A DNA stretch of 44,703 bases from Prevotella sp. (lineage in GTDB: Bacteria > Bacteroidota > Bacteroidia > Bacteroidales > Bacteroidaceae), in the NCBI GenBank assembly GCA_024692385.1, contig JAILMS010000080.1, positions 1 to 44,703 on the forward strand, in the 5' to 3' direction. How positions within the stretch are numbered: the first letter of the stretch is position 1; each line of letters begins with the position of its first letter. The notes beneath the pieces are model-generated. The model had not been told where the DNA came from and did no database searches. It was given only the letters and a program-made list of their open reading frames with translations. Positions 9,701 through 15,917 of the stretch are shown piece by piece. Position numbers and translations under genes: made by a program.

Positions 9701-9970
9701 ACCGACTTTCACCTCTTGGGTTACATAACCCACGTAAGAGATGCTCAAGGTAGCGTTTGAGGCAGCCGTAACAGAGAAATTACCGTTCAAATCGGTAATA
9801 GCTCCATCGTTGGTTCCCTGCACTTTGACGGAGGCTCCGATAACCGGTTCGCCTAACTCGTCGCTAACAGTTCCCTTAATCGTGCTCTGTGCAAATGACA
9901 TTCCGAACGGAATCGCGCAGAACAGGACCAACAAAACTACATGCTTTTGTAGTGACTTAAAATTCCACAT
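6731..9970 (-). CDS. susC-like: SusC/RagA-family TonB-dependent transporter
   Basis: 1079 residues. It has a signal peptide (VVLLVLFCAIPFGMSFAQ), then a carboxypeptidase-regulatory-like domain at about 30-110 (GTVSDELGEPVIGASVKVQG), a TonB-box/plug start (VVVIGYGTMKKKLVTGA) and plug (YVIDGVAGGSLDDINPNDIE; DAASAAIYGARAANGVILVT). A long beta-barrel follows and ends in LVGASIKF with a terminal Phe, as outer-membrane barrels usually do. Length is typical. It works with the SusD protein just downstream to import a bound nutrient using TonB energy. A -7 box lies upstream at 10054-10061. No anti-sigma-interacting extension is visible at the N-terminus. Confidence 0.96.
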   Translation of the reverse strand: MWNFKSLQKHVVLLVLFCAIPFGMSFAQSTIKGTVSDELGEPVIGASVKVQGTNDGAITDLNGNFSVTAASNATLSISYVGYVTQEVKVGGKTNITVTLKEDNTTLNDVVVIGYGTMKKKLVTGATVQVKGEDIAKLNTTNALEAMQSSSPGVQITQSSSQPGKGYKVYIRGIGTTGNAKPLYVIDGVAGGSLDDINPNDIESIDVLKDAASAAIYGARAANGVILVTTKQGKAGKVEITYNGSIGWSNAYKRPQLLNAQQYMTMIDEYTFNTSGKKMDWSGYLPQDIITKVQSGWQGTDWWGAFENKNAVKQNHSVTLTGGTDRSKFAMSYTYTGDEGIMGADMASYFKRHTIRINSDHVLLKAKDFDAITIGENISIGYNKSHDLAEDGMYWSYIHSLLQTCPMMPQYAENGDIYYYQNFDGTDAYGKGWNSSLFSNPWENLKKGGFNSMAESRNLNASATAFMTIQPIKGLKFRSQFNYNWTAGAYRNYNEPRSTGYGNATSVVYSVSQNAYLNSNFSVENTLTYDLPILAGHKVSAMVGQSFQSTAWSVNISGSNKVNYGEQLATLKGWDSAYLSNVKLNNATDATLTGKPNDEEYLASWFGRLTWDYKEKYMATFTLRHDGSSVFTDGKRWGTFPSFSAGWVITNEKFMEPVQKFMDFFKIRASWGQNGNCSIDKYQYLATIALSGEAYDSGYKFGSGTATSVAGNPNVGAYANIVPNPDLTWETSEQLDFGFDARFLDSRLGVNFDWYKKTTKDWLITGPQIAINGTNPAAINGGDVENTGIELALSWNDRVNKDFSYNASVNFATNKNKVTRIANENGYINGDANVLSQGTEFIYRAEVGKPIGYFYGMSYSGIWQSQEEIDAARAAHKAVLDNAQPGDCIWDDYNGDGKITYTEGGDCDRHEIGNPNPDVTLGINLGVNWKGIDLSVNAAGAFGHQIMRSYRSYSDAPYQNYDTTILDRWVGSGSTNEQPRISSTGSENTNWVSTRYMEDADYLKIKTVTLGYDFKNLWKACPFQQLRLYVQAQNLYTFTKYTGLDPEVGNNAGGKGWASGVDLGLYPTARTFLVGASIKF

Positions 9971-10053
9971 ACTTTTGTTTAACAGTTAATAAATAGGTTA
10001 GATATAAAAAATAAAATAATATAATTTTTAATACTTTTTGGTAAATAGCACCG

Positions 10054-10061
10054 CAAAGGTA
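10054..10061 (-). promoter_or_regulatory. -7 promoter box upstream of susC
   Basis: Minus-strand TACCTTTG matches TAnnTTTG, 84 bp before the susC start. No clear TTTG lies at the expected -33 distance. The rest of 9971-10244 is very AT-rich and I see no gene in it; the long leader could hold regulation not visible by eye. Confidence 0.55.
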
Positions 10062-10244
10062 AAAAAAAATCATATTTACCACTTTATTTTATGTAACAAA
10101 AACTTTAACATGTATTTCATTCGTTACAAAAAATAAATTGTTCGATGATTTTTGAGGATGTATCAGATAAAATGCTGGACTTAGCAAGAAACCGTAAACA
10201 TATATTAACAATTGCAGTAAAACAGCCAGAGAGCCCTCTTAGCA

Positions 10245-11006
10245 TCACTGATCAGGGTTCTCCACGTATCCCTGATACTCGGGTACAATGGCTGACATCA
10301 CGCTATCGTATGACTGCTTCATAGTAGCCTGAATATTCTGTCCTCCTTGGCCAATAGGATATACGGGCTGATGAATCGTCAGTGAAAGAGGATGCCAATT
10401 AGCGAAATGCCAATCACGCATGCGGGGCATTACATCGAACGATCCATTGATTGTCAAAGGAACCACAGGAAGCTGTAACTCATCAGCCAGTGCAAAAGCA
10501 CCTTTCTTAAATGTTCCCATATGGCCGGTAAACGAACGAGCACCTTCCGGGAATACTACGACTGAACAGCTACCTGTTTCTAAAATGTGACGGGCGGCTT
10601 CATATGTCTGACGCACCTTCCCTACTCCACGCTTATCGACGAATATCTGATGAGACTTACGACAAGCATAGCCCACGAATGGTATCTTATTCAGCTGATA
10701 CTTCATCATCCACTTAAAATTGCGTCCCAAGAAACCATATATGAGGAAAATATCAAAAGCGCCTTGATGATTGGCAACAAAGACATACGACTGGTTGGGT
10801 TCCAGATGTTCACTTCCTACAACGTTTACTGGTAATAAGAACACACGCGTAATAATTCGTGCCCACCAGCGTCCAGGATAGTAACCCCAAAAATGGCCGT
10901 CACCAATGGCACAGCCAACCCCCACCTCGATGGCAGTAATGATAGTAACAAGTACCGTGACGGGTACAGCGACAAACAATTGATAAATTCGATACAAGTA
11001 TTTCAT
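10245..11006 (-). CDS. plsC: Lysophospholipid acyltransferase (PlsC family)
   Basis: 253 residues with an N-terminal membrane segment (LFVAVPVTVLVTIITAIEVG) and the two signature acyltransferase motifs: NHQGAFD (His80-Asp85, the HX4D catalytic pair) and VFPEGARS (152-158, acceptor phosphate binding). This family moves an acyl chain to the 2-position of 1-acyl-glycerol-3-phosphate in membrane lipid synthesis. The length fits a standard 1-acyl-sn-glycerol-3-phosphate acyltransferase. It overlaps the metallophosphoesterase gene by 4 nt (ATGA) and is last in the operon led by the DUF4369 lipoprotein. An ornithine-lipid or other lyso-lipid acyltransferase is the main alternative. Confidence 0.85.
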   Translation of the reverse strand: MKYLYRIYQLFVAVPVTVLVTIITAIEVGVGCAIGDGHFWGYYPGRWWARIITRVFLLPVNVVGSEHLEPNQSYVFVANHQGAFDIFLIYGFLGRNFKWMMKYQLNKIPFVGYACRKSHQIFVDKRGVGKVRQTYEAARHILETGSCSVVVFPEGARSFTGHMGTFKKGAFALADELQLPVVPLTINGSFDVMPRMRDWHFANWHPLSLTIHQPVYPIGQGGQNIQATMKQSYDSVMSAIVPEYQGYVENPDQ

Positions 11007-11971
11007 TTCTTTCTAAGTGTGATTACTACGATTTCTCTTGGTTGATTCAAACGGAAGGGAATAAGTGAGCCTGCACCTGTACTAACATTAATAGCCCGAG
11101 TACCCTCATAACTCATACCCTGCCACTCACGATAGCTAAATGCAACTGGCGACCAGCCAAAGATTGAGAACTGTCCACCATGGGTATGTCCGCTAAGCGT
11201 CAACTGAGCATTACACTCTGGTAATATCTTCTCACGCCAACAAGTCGGGTCGTGCTGGAGCATCAATACGAATTGAGAATTGAGAGTTGAGAATGGAGAA
11301 TTGAGTGTCTTCTTCACATCGCCCTCCTTTGGTGCACGCTCGGCCTTACCCCAGTTCTCCATACCTGCCACAACGATGCTGTCGGAATCACGATGGATGA
11401 TGCGATGTTCGTTGAGGAGCAAGTCGAAACCCATCTTGCGAATAATATCCTTCGTCAGCAGACAGTTGTTGGCTTTTTCTGTATCGTCACAGTTCTGATA
11501 GACGGCATAGTCATGATTACCCAATACGGCGTAGACGCCATCAGATGCATGGAGTTGTCGAAAAGAGAGCATGGGCGGTATAAGCTCTTCAGGCTGGATA
11601 TTCTGCATATCGCCTGTAAAAACAATCATGTCAGGTGCTTGTCCATTGATGCTATCGATAAGTTGTTGCAGCATATCCTGACGAGAACCTGTCATAGTAG
11701 CCACATGAACATCAGAGAACTGCACAATGCGGTAACCATCAAAAGCAGCAGGCAGGTCAGCACTGGCAAATTCTATCTGACGTACCACCAAGGGGCGAAA
11801 GCCTGCAGTCATACCATAGAAAACGAGGAAAATGATTACTGCAGCAAGAGCGATTCCTATCTTACGCCCATAACGCTTAGGCATAAGCCAACGACATAAC
11901 GTATAGACAATAGCGGGCAACAGCAGGAAGCCTACGACAAGGAAGAAGGTTATGGCGAAACGAGCTATCAT
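11003..11971 (-). CDS. Membrane-anchored metallophosphoesterase (YkuE/LpxG-like)
   Basis: 322 residues. Two N-terminal hydrophobic segments (about 5-28 and 38-54) precede a calcineurin-like phosphoesterase domain with all metal motifs: FSDVH (Asp87, His89), TGD (Asp121), GNHD (151-154), LQHDP (His240) and SGHTHGG (260-266). Membrane-linked members of this family include enzymes that hydrolyse UDP-diacylglucosamine and others of unknown substrate; the neighbouring plsC hints at lipid work, but that is inference. Residues about 222-234 (TLNSPFSTLNSQF) are encoded by a 7-bp tandem array (11271-11305) and look like an in-frame insertion between the catalytic blocks. Confidence 0.85.
   Translation of the reverse strand: MIARFAITFFLVVGFLLLPAIVYTLCRWLMPKRYGRKIGIALAAVIIFLVFYGMTAGFRPLVVRQIEFASADLPAAFDGYRIVQFSDVHVATMTGSRQDMLQQLIDSINGQAPDMIVFTGDMQNIQPEELIPPMLSFRQLHASDGVYAVLGNHDYAVYQNCDDTEKANNCLLTKDIIRKMGFDLLLNEHRIIHRDSDSIVVAGMENWGKAERAPKEGDVKKTLNSPFSTLNSQFVLMLQHDPTCWREKILPECNAQLTLSGHTHGGQFSIFGWSPVAFSYREWQGMSYEGTRAINVSTGAGSLIPFRLNQPREIVVITLRKK
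11271..11305. repeat. Five 7-bp units (AATTGAG type) inside a coding sequence
   Basis: Plus-strand units AATTGAG, AATTGAG, AGTTGAG, AATGGAG, AATTGAG are perfectly in phase. They lie inside the metallophosphoesterase gene and encode a Ser/Asn/Phe/Leu stretch between conserved motifs. Confidence 0.9.
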
Positions 11972-11978
11972 GGAGAGT

Positions 11979-12782
11979 CTATAGGTTAGAGGTTAGAAAC
12001 TTGCGCATCACTTCGACAGGCAGGCCGCGACGACGGGCATAATCTTGCAGCTGGTCTTCACCAATGGTTCCCAATGAGAAGTAACGTGCCTCTGGATGAG
12101 CTATCATTAAACCTGACACACTGGCATGCGGTTTCATAGCACCACTCTCCGTGAGTCGGATACCTATCTGATGGAAGTCTAGCAACTCATTTAGTACGAA
12201 GTTGAAACTGGTATCAGGTAATGATGGATAGCCCACAGCAGGACGGATGCCCTGAAACTGTTCACTATGCAACTGCTGCATAGTAAGATGCTCATCAGGT
12301 GCGTAACCCCAATAGGTTTTACGCACTGCCTCGTGCATGCACTCCGCAGCAGCCTCCGCCAGTCGGTCGGCTAATAGCTGTACCATCATCTTCATATAGG
12401 TATCATTATCAAAGTCCTTCTCCAGTCCCATATCAACGGTGGTAGCAAAGACACCGATACGGTCGTGTTCAGGATGAACAAAGTCTGCCAGACACATACA
12501 ATCGCTACCAGGCTGTTGTTGGCGTAGGAAAGGTAATCTCACAAATCCAGACTCTTTAGTCCCACACTCCACGACAACGTCATCACCCTCGCTATGGGCA
12601 TCTATCAACAAGAACAGCGCATGAGCCTTGTAACGACCTTCCAAGTCAGACAATACAGACATGGCTTCCTCCTGCAACTTCTGACGCTCGTCGATGGGTT
12701 TATTATGCATACCCCAAGCATAGAAGAAATAATCCCAGTTGATGTAGGGCGTAAGTTGGCGAATGTCGTAGTCGATAATCAT
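11979..12782 (-). CDS. Stand-alone methionine synthase (MetH) reactivation domain
   Basis: 267 residues resembling the C-terminal AdoMet-binding activation domain of cobalamin-dependent methionine synthase. Visible hallmarks are RPAVGYPSLPD (about 183-193, cf. RPAxGYP in MetH) and MKPHASVSGLMIAHPEARYF. The N-terminal helical part includes NWDYFFYAWGM. In full-length MetH this domain binds AdoMet and re-methylates oxidised cob(II)alamin. No homocysteine, folate or cobalamin domain is present here. It overlaps pyrC by 4 nt. Either it reactivates a truncated MetH encoded elsewhere, or it serves another corrinoid enzyme; the first is more likely. Confidence 0.85.
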   Translation of the reverse strand: MIIDYDIRQLTPYINWDYFFYAWGMHNKPIDERQKLQEEAMSVLSDLEGRYKAHALFLLIDAHSEGDDVVVECGTKESGFVRLPFLRQQQPGSDCMCLADFVHPEHDRIGVFATTVDMGLEKDFDNDTYMKMMVQLLADRLAEAAAECMHEAVRKTYWGYAPDEHLTMQQLHSEQFQGIRPAVGYPSLPDTSFNFVLNELLDFHQIGIRLTESGAMKPHASVSGLMIAHPEARYFSLGTIGEDQLQDYARRRGLPVEVMRKFLTSNL

Positions 12783-14119
12783 TGGTGACAGAAAGTGATA
12801 GCCTCGCCAAGAATATCGGTAGAGACATGACCATTGGTATAAACAGTTTGTCCGTTACATAGCGTACGTTCTACGCGCCATTGATACTGGTGTCCCTCCA
12901 TAGGACTCCAGCCACACTTGCTAAGGATACAGTCTTTATTGACCGTCCATGGAGTTTTAGGACGCACGATAGCGATATCAGCACGATAACCCGGACGTAG
13001 GAATCCGCGCTTACAAACTCCGAACAGGAGAGCTGGATTGTGGCACATCAGTTCAACCAATCGCTGAATAGTGAGCACACCCTCATCGACGAGTTCGAGC
13101 ATGGTGACCAATGAGAACTGAATCATAGGCATACCTGAGGCAGCCTTGGCACACCCACCCTGTTTCTGACTGAGCAGATGTGGAGCGTGGTCGGTAGCAA
13201 CAACACTGATGCGTCCATCGGTGAGTGCCTCGCGCAACATAAACTGGTCAACAGGTGTCTTGATTGCGGGGTTCACCTTGATACGGGTATCCAAACGCTC
13301 ATGGTCGAGTTGCGTAAAGAACAGGTGGCCTACGCAGGCTTCAGCGGTAATGCGAGCCTCTCCCAAAGGAGAGGAAGTTGGGGGAATACATTCCAACTCT
13401 TCTGCTGTAGAGATATGTGCCACGTGCAGGCGCGTACCATATTTATTAGCCAGAGCTACAGCCTTACGGGTAGACTCAAGACATGCCTCCTCCGAACGTA
13501 TGATGGCATGCAGGCTGACGGGAGGATCTTCGCCCCATGCCTCCTTGGCATTGGCCATGTTACGATTGATGATGTCAGTATCTTCGCAATGCACCATCAA
13601 AGGCAACTTACAACTTTTGAAGATACGCTCAAGAACCTCTTGGCGATCAACCAGCATATTACCCGTTGAAGAACCCATAAAGAGTTTGATGCCTGGCACT
13701 TGTGTAACGTCGAGTTGGCTGAAGGTATCGGCATTGTCGTTAGTAGCGCCATAGAAGAAAGCATAGTTAACATGACTCTTCTTGGCGGCCAGTTGCTGCT
13801 TCTCTTGCAATGCCTCAATAGTGGTAGTCTGCGGATTACAGTTAGGCATGTCAAAGTAGCTGGTAACACCGCCAGCTGCAGCAGCCTGACTCTCTGTATC
13901 GATATCGGCCTTCTCTGTCAGTCCGGGCTCACGGAAGTGTACATGGTCATCAATAATACCTGGCAATACGTAGCAACCCGAGGCATCTATTGTCTCGTCG
14001 AATGATGCTTCGGGTTGTTGTTTGCTAATTTCTATGATATTGCCGTCTTCAATAACGATGCAGCCATCGAACACACGGCCTTCATTTACGATATGTCCTC
14101 CTTTTATAAGTGTCTTCAT
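12779..14119 (-). CDS. pyrC: Dihydroorotase (class I)
   Basis: 446 residues. Metal and substrate motifs of the amidohydrolase fold are in order: DDHVHFREPG (His59, His61), GIKLFMG (Lys145, probable carboxylated lysine), VHCED (His178), HVAHIST (His235) and ATDHAPH near residue 313. It catalyses cyclisation of carbamoyl aspartate to dihydroorotate in pyrimidine synthesis. Length fits class I bacterial enzymes. An insertion at about 245-256 (IPPTSSPLGEAR) is encoded by a palindromic repeat (13357-13374), placed after the His235 motif. The gene overlaps both neighbours by 4 nt. Confidence 0.93.
   Translation of the reverse strand: MKTLIKGGHIVNEGRVFDGCIVIEDGNIIEISKQQPEASFDETIDASGCYVLPGIIDDHVHFREPGLTEKADIDTESQAAAAGGVTSYFDMPNCNPQTTTIEALQEKQQLAAKKSHVNYAFFYGATNDNADTFSQLDVTQVPGIKLFMGSSTGNMLVDRQEVLERIFKSCKLPLMVHCEDTDIINRNMANAKEAWGEDPPVSLHAIIRSEEACLESTRKAVALANKYGTRLHVAHISTAEELECIPPTSSPLGEARITAEACVGHLFFTQLDHERLDTRIKVNPAIKTPVDQFMLREALTDGRISVVATDHAPHLLSQKQGGCAKAASGMPMIQFSLVTMLELVDEGVLTIQRLVELMCHNPALLFGVCKRGFLRPGYRADIAIVRPKTPWTVNKDCILSKCGWSPMEGHQYQWRVERTLCNGQTVYTNGHVSTDILGEAITFCHQ
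13357..13374. repeat. Palindromic repeat inserted in pyrC
   Basis: A 7-bp stem CCTCTCC / GGAGAGG with loop CAAA, followed by a G-rich GGAAGTTGGGGG segment. It encodes PPTSSPLGEA. From memory, similar CTCTCC-CAAA-GGAGAGG sequences are common between genes in Bacteroidetes; that is not verified here. Confidence 0.75.
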
Positions 14120-14901
14120 GGCTGTGGCACATTGGTCAGAGGAGCAGCAGGCTGTACAGCGGTGGAGTCAGGCAACGGTACTGCAACATCGTCCATGTCC
14201 TTCGTACCGTTCATGCGCGCTTCATTCTCCTGAGCAGTTTGATAATAGTCACGCACATAGGGGTCACTCTTAAATTTCTGAGTAGCCTTTGACATGATAT
14301 CCTCTATTTGGGGTGTCAGAACGGGATAGCGATACTGACTGGTAATCATCATGAAGACGCCAGGGCCCAACACATTGTCGAAGTTATCACAAATAAACTT
14401 CGTGACCAGCTGATCTTCTTCTATGGCAATCTCGTTAGCCTCGGCACTAAGCTGACGGTCAATCTGTTCCTCGTCAATGCCGTCCAGCAACATCTGACTC
14501 TGACGGTGAGACAACTCACTCATACGATTCGACAACTGGTTATGTTTATCAATAAACACATAAAGGCTATCATTCAGCGGAGTACCGCTGACGCTCTGTA
14601 CAGCATTCTCGATACGAATAACGACCTCGCCCTCTTCCAACACGATGGGCATGATACTCTCGTCATCCATAAAAAGACTAACCATACGAATTGTATCCAA
14701 CAAGCCCGCAAAGTGGAATTCACCATGTACCACTTCACAGGAATCAATATTCTGAAGGTCGTTATTCTTAACGGCCTTTAGATAGAGCTTGCTTCCATCC
14801 AGCGCAGAGACAGATGACGTTCCACGCACATTATATGAGCTGGCGCAAGAGGTTAACAATACCGTTGCAACGGCAATAATCGTATATAATATTTTACTCA
14901 T
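14116..14901 (-). CDS. DUF4369-type lipoprotein
   Basis: 261 residues with a lipoprotein signal (VLLTSC, Cys19). Residues about 25-130 read like a DUF4369 domain (GSKLYLKAVKNNDLQNIDSC, then VVHGEFHFAG and EEGEVVIRIE), the beta domain often found before thioredoxin-like domains in Bacteroidetes. Here a Gln/Glu-rich helix replaces the thioredoxin: there is no CxxC. The tail is Pro-rich. It is first in the operon with pyrC (4-nt overlap) and has its own -7 box 29 nt upstream. Function unknown; likely a periplasm-facing envelope lipoprotein. Confidence 0.75.
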   Translation of the reverse strand: MSKILYTIIAVATVLLTSCASSYNVRGTSSVSALDGSKLYLKAVKNNDLQNIDSCEVVHGEFHFAGLLDTIRMVSLFMDDESIMPIVLEEGEVVIRIENAVQSVSGTPLNDSLYVFIDKHNQLSNRMSELSHRQSQMLLDGIDEEQIDRQLSAEANEIAIEEDQLVTKFICDNFDNVLGPGVFMMITSQYRYPVLTPQIEDIMSKATQKFKSDPYVRDYYQTAQENEARMNGTKDMDDVAVPLPDSTAVQPAAPLTNVPQP

Positions 14902-14929
14902 AGCTATCGCTTACATCTGAAATCATCGG

Positions 14930-14937
14930 CAAATGTA
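14930..14937 (-). promoter_or_regulatory. -7 promoter box for the DUF4369-pyrC-plsC operon
   Basis: Minus-strand TACATTTG matches TAnnTTTG and ends 29 nt before the ATG at 14901. No TTTG is evident at -33. Confidence 0.5.
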
Positions 14938-14959
14938 CGATGATATCTTGAAATAAGAA

Positions 14960-14997
14960 AAATATTTGCGCAATTTTAAACTTTTGCGCAAATATTT
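14960..14997 (-). terminator. Terminator after the FtsB-like operon
   Basis: A 14-bp perfect inverted repeat (AAATATTTGCGCAA and its complement) with a 10-nt loop. It starts 6 nt after the stop of the small membrane protein and is followed on the minus strand by TTTCTTATTTC. Confidence 0.8.
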
Positions 14998-15002
14998 AGC
15001 AT

Positions 15003-15398
15003 TTATTTTGTGTCTTTCTCTAATTCGTTTGCAATACGATGACCGGTGTATAACTGCAGAACGGCTGCCACAAGCAATACGACAACCCAGTTGTTATGCA
15101 CATATTTTATATAGCTTAGTTGGTCTATTCCCAAGAAGTTCAACTGATTGGCTATCATCAACAGGCCAGCAAAGAGGAACAACACATCACTAATCATCTG
15201 GATACGACGCAAACGACGAATTGTTAAGTCCCTACCCTCATAGCGCTGACGCAACTGCATAGCGACAAATAGTAATGCGCCAGGAGCGAACGCATAGGGC
15301 GCCCATGAGCATAACAATATATTGGCTCCAGAACCTACGACCATCAACAGACCTCCCAACAGCATGAGAGCACTCTCCCACTTATTCAACTGTCTCAT
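15003..15398 (-). CDS. Small four-helix inner-membrane protein
   Basis: 131 residues with four hydrophobic segments (ALMLLGGLLMVVGSGANILL; FAPGALLFVAMQL; ISDVLFLFAGLLMIANQL; NWVVVLLVAAVLQLYTG) and an Arg-rich loop RLRRIQ between helices 2 and 3. I do not recognise a named family; proteins like it follow FtsB-like genes in Prevotella-type genomes as far as I recall. It overlaps the FtsB-like gene by 17-20 nt, so the pair is co-translated. Two adjacent ATGs (15401, 15398) are possible; I give the second. A strong terminator follows. Confidence 0.75.
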   Translation of the reverse strand: MRQLNKWESALMLLGGLLMVVGSGANILLCSWAPYAFAPGALLFVAMQLRQRYEGRDLTIRRLRRIQMISDVLFLFAGLLMIANQLNFLGIDQLSYIKYVHNNWVVVLLVAAVLQLYTGHRIANELEKDTK

Positions 15399-15732
15399 CA
15401 TTCAATATACTTTTACCAGTTTTCTCATCGTCACTCAACACAAAGATATCCTCGTCATCAGCCTTCATAAAATAGCGTTCACGGGCTATTTTCTTGATAG
15501 CCTTCGGATTGCTGTCAAGCACCTTAATCTGGGCTTGGTCGTTTTTATTCTGAAGAGTATAGCGGTCTATCTCGTCCTGCAGTTCACTGATCTTCTGCCT
15601 ATTGGCGATATGATGCCACACGCTGTTTTCATCGACAAAACCAATCAGGATAACACCTATCAATGTCACGACGATATACTTCAGCGCCTTGACATGATAA
15701 ATGCGGAGCAACAATGATTTTAGCTTTTTCAT
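15382..15732 (-). CDS. FtsB/DivIC-like septum formation initiator
   Basis: 116 residues from ATG 15732. One membrane segment (YIVVTLIGVILIGFV) is followed by a coiled coil (ISELQDEIDRYTLQNKNDQA) and then the conserved KKIARERYFMK motif and an acidic tail EDIFVLSD. This is the layout of FtsB/DivIC, a bitopic divisome protein that works with FtsL and FtsQ. The reading frame extends upstream to 15789, but that extension is translated heptamer repeat and includes the -7 box, so it is not part of the gene. Divergent from dnaX. Confidence 0.85.
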   Translation of the reverse strand: MKKLKSLLLRIYHVKALKYIVVTLIGVILIGFVDENSVWHHIANRQKISELQDEIDRYTLQNKNDQAQIKVLDSNPKAIKKIARERYFMKADDEDIFVLSDDEKTGKSILNDETVE

Positions 15733-15753
15733 ACTTTTCTCTCTATTCGCCGA

Positions 15754-15812
15754 CAAAATTACAAAAAATTCTCCATTCTCCATTCTCAATTCTCAATTAT
15801 TTTGTAACTTTG
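15754..15812. promoter_or_regulatory. 59-bp bidirectional promoter module (copy A)
   Basis: Minus-facing -7 box (CAAAATTA on plus, 15754-15761) and plus-facing -7 box TAACTTTG (15805-15812) flank a heptamer array (CATTCTC, CATTCTC, AATTCTC units). The outer 13 bp are near-perfect inverted repeats (CAAAATTACAAAA / TTTTGTAACTTTG). It serves the FtsB-like gene on one side and dnaX on the other. A second, almost identical copy lies at 22905-22963. Confidence 0.75.
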
Positions 15813-15863
15813 ACTATGTCGAACTTACTTTTCGTTCGGAAATGAAAAGAAAAACCATTTTTC

Positions 15864-15896
15864 TTTGTCATTTCTCTCACTTATTTTGTAACTTTG
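15864..15896 (+). promoter_or_regulatory. Proximal dnaX promoter
   Basis: -33 TTTG (15864-15867), 21-bp spacer, -7 TAACTTTG (15889-15896), 21 nt before ATG 15918. The 16-nt TTATTTTGTAACTTTG (15881-15896) exactly repeats 15797-15812 of the upstream module, so dnaX has tandem promoters 84 bp apart. Confidence 0.8.
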
Positions 15897-15917
15897 CACC
15901 ATAAATCTCAAAAAAGT

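Noticed and set aside
15894..15917. Eight-residue N-terminal extension of DnaX
   Set aside because: The ATG overlaps the -7 box of the dnaX promoter, and the family N-terminus begins at MEYIVSARKYRP.
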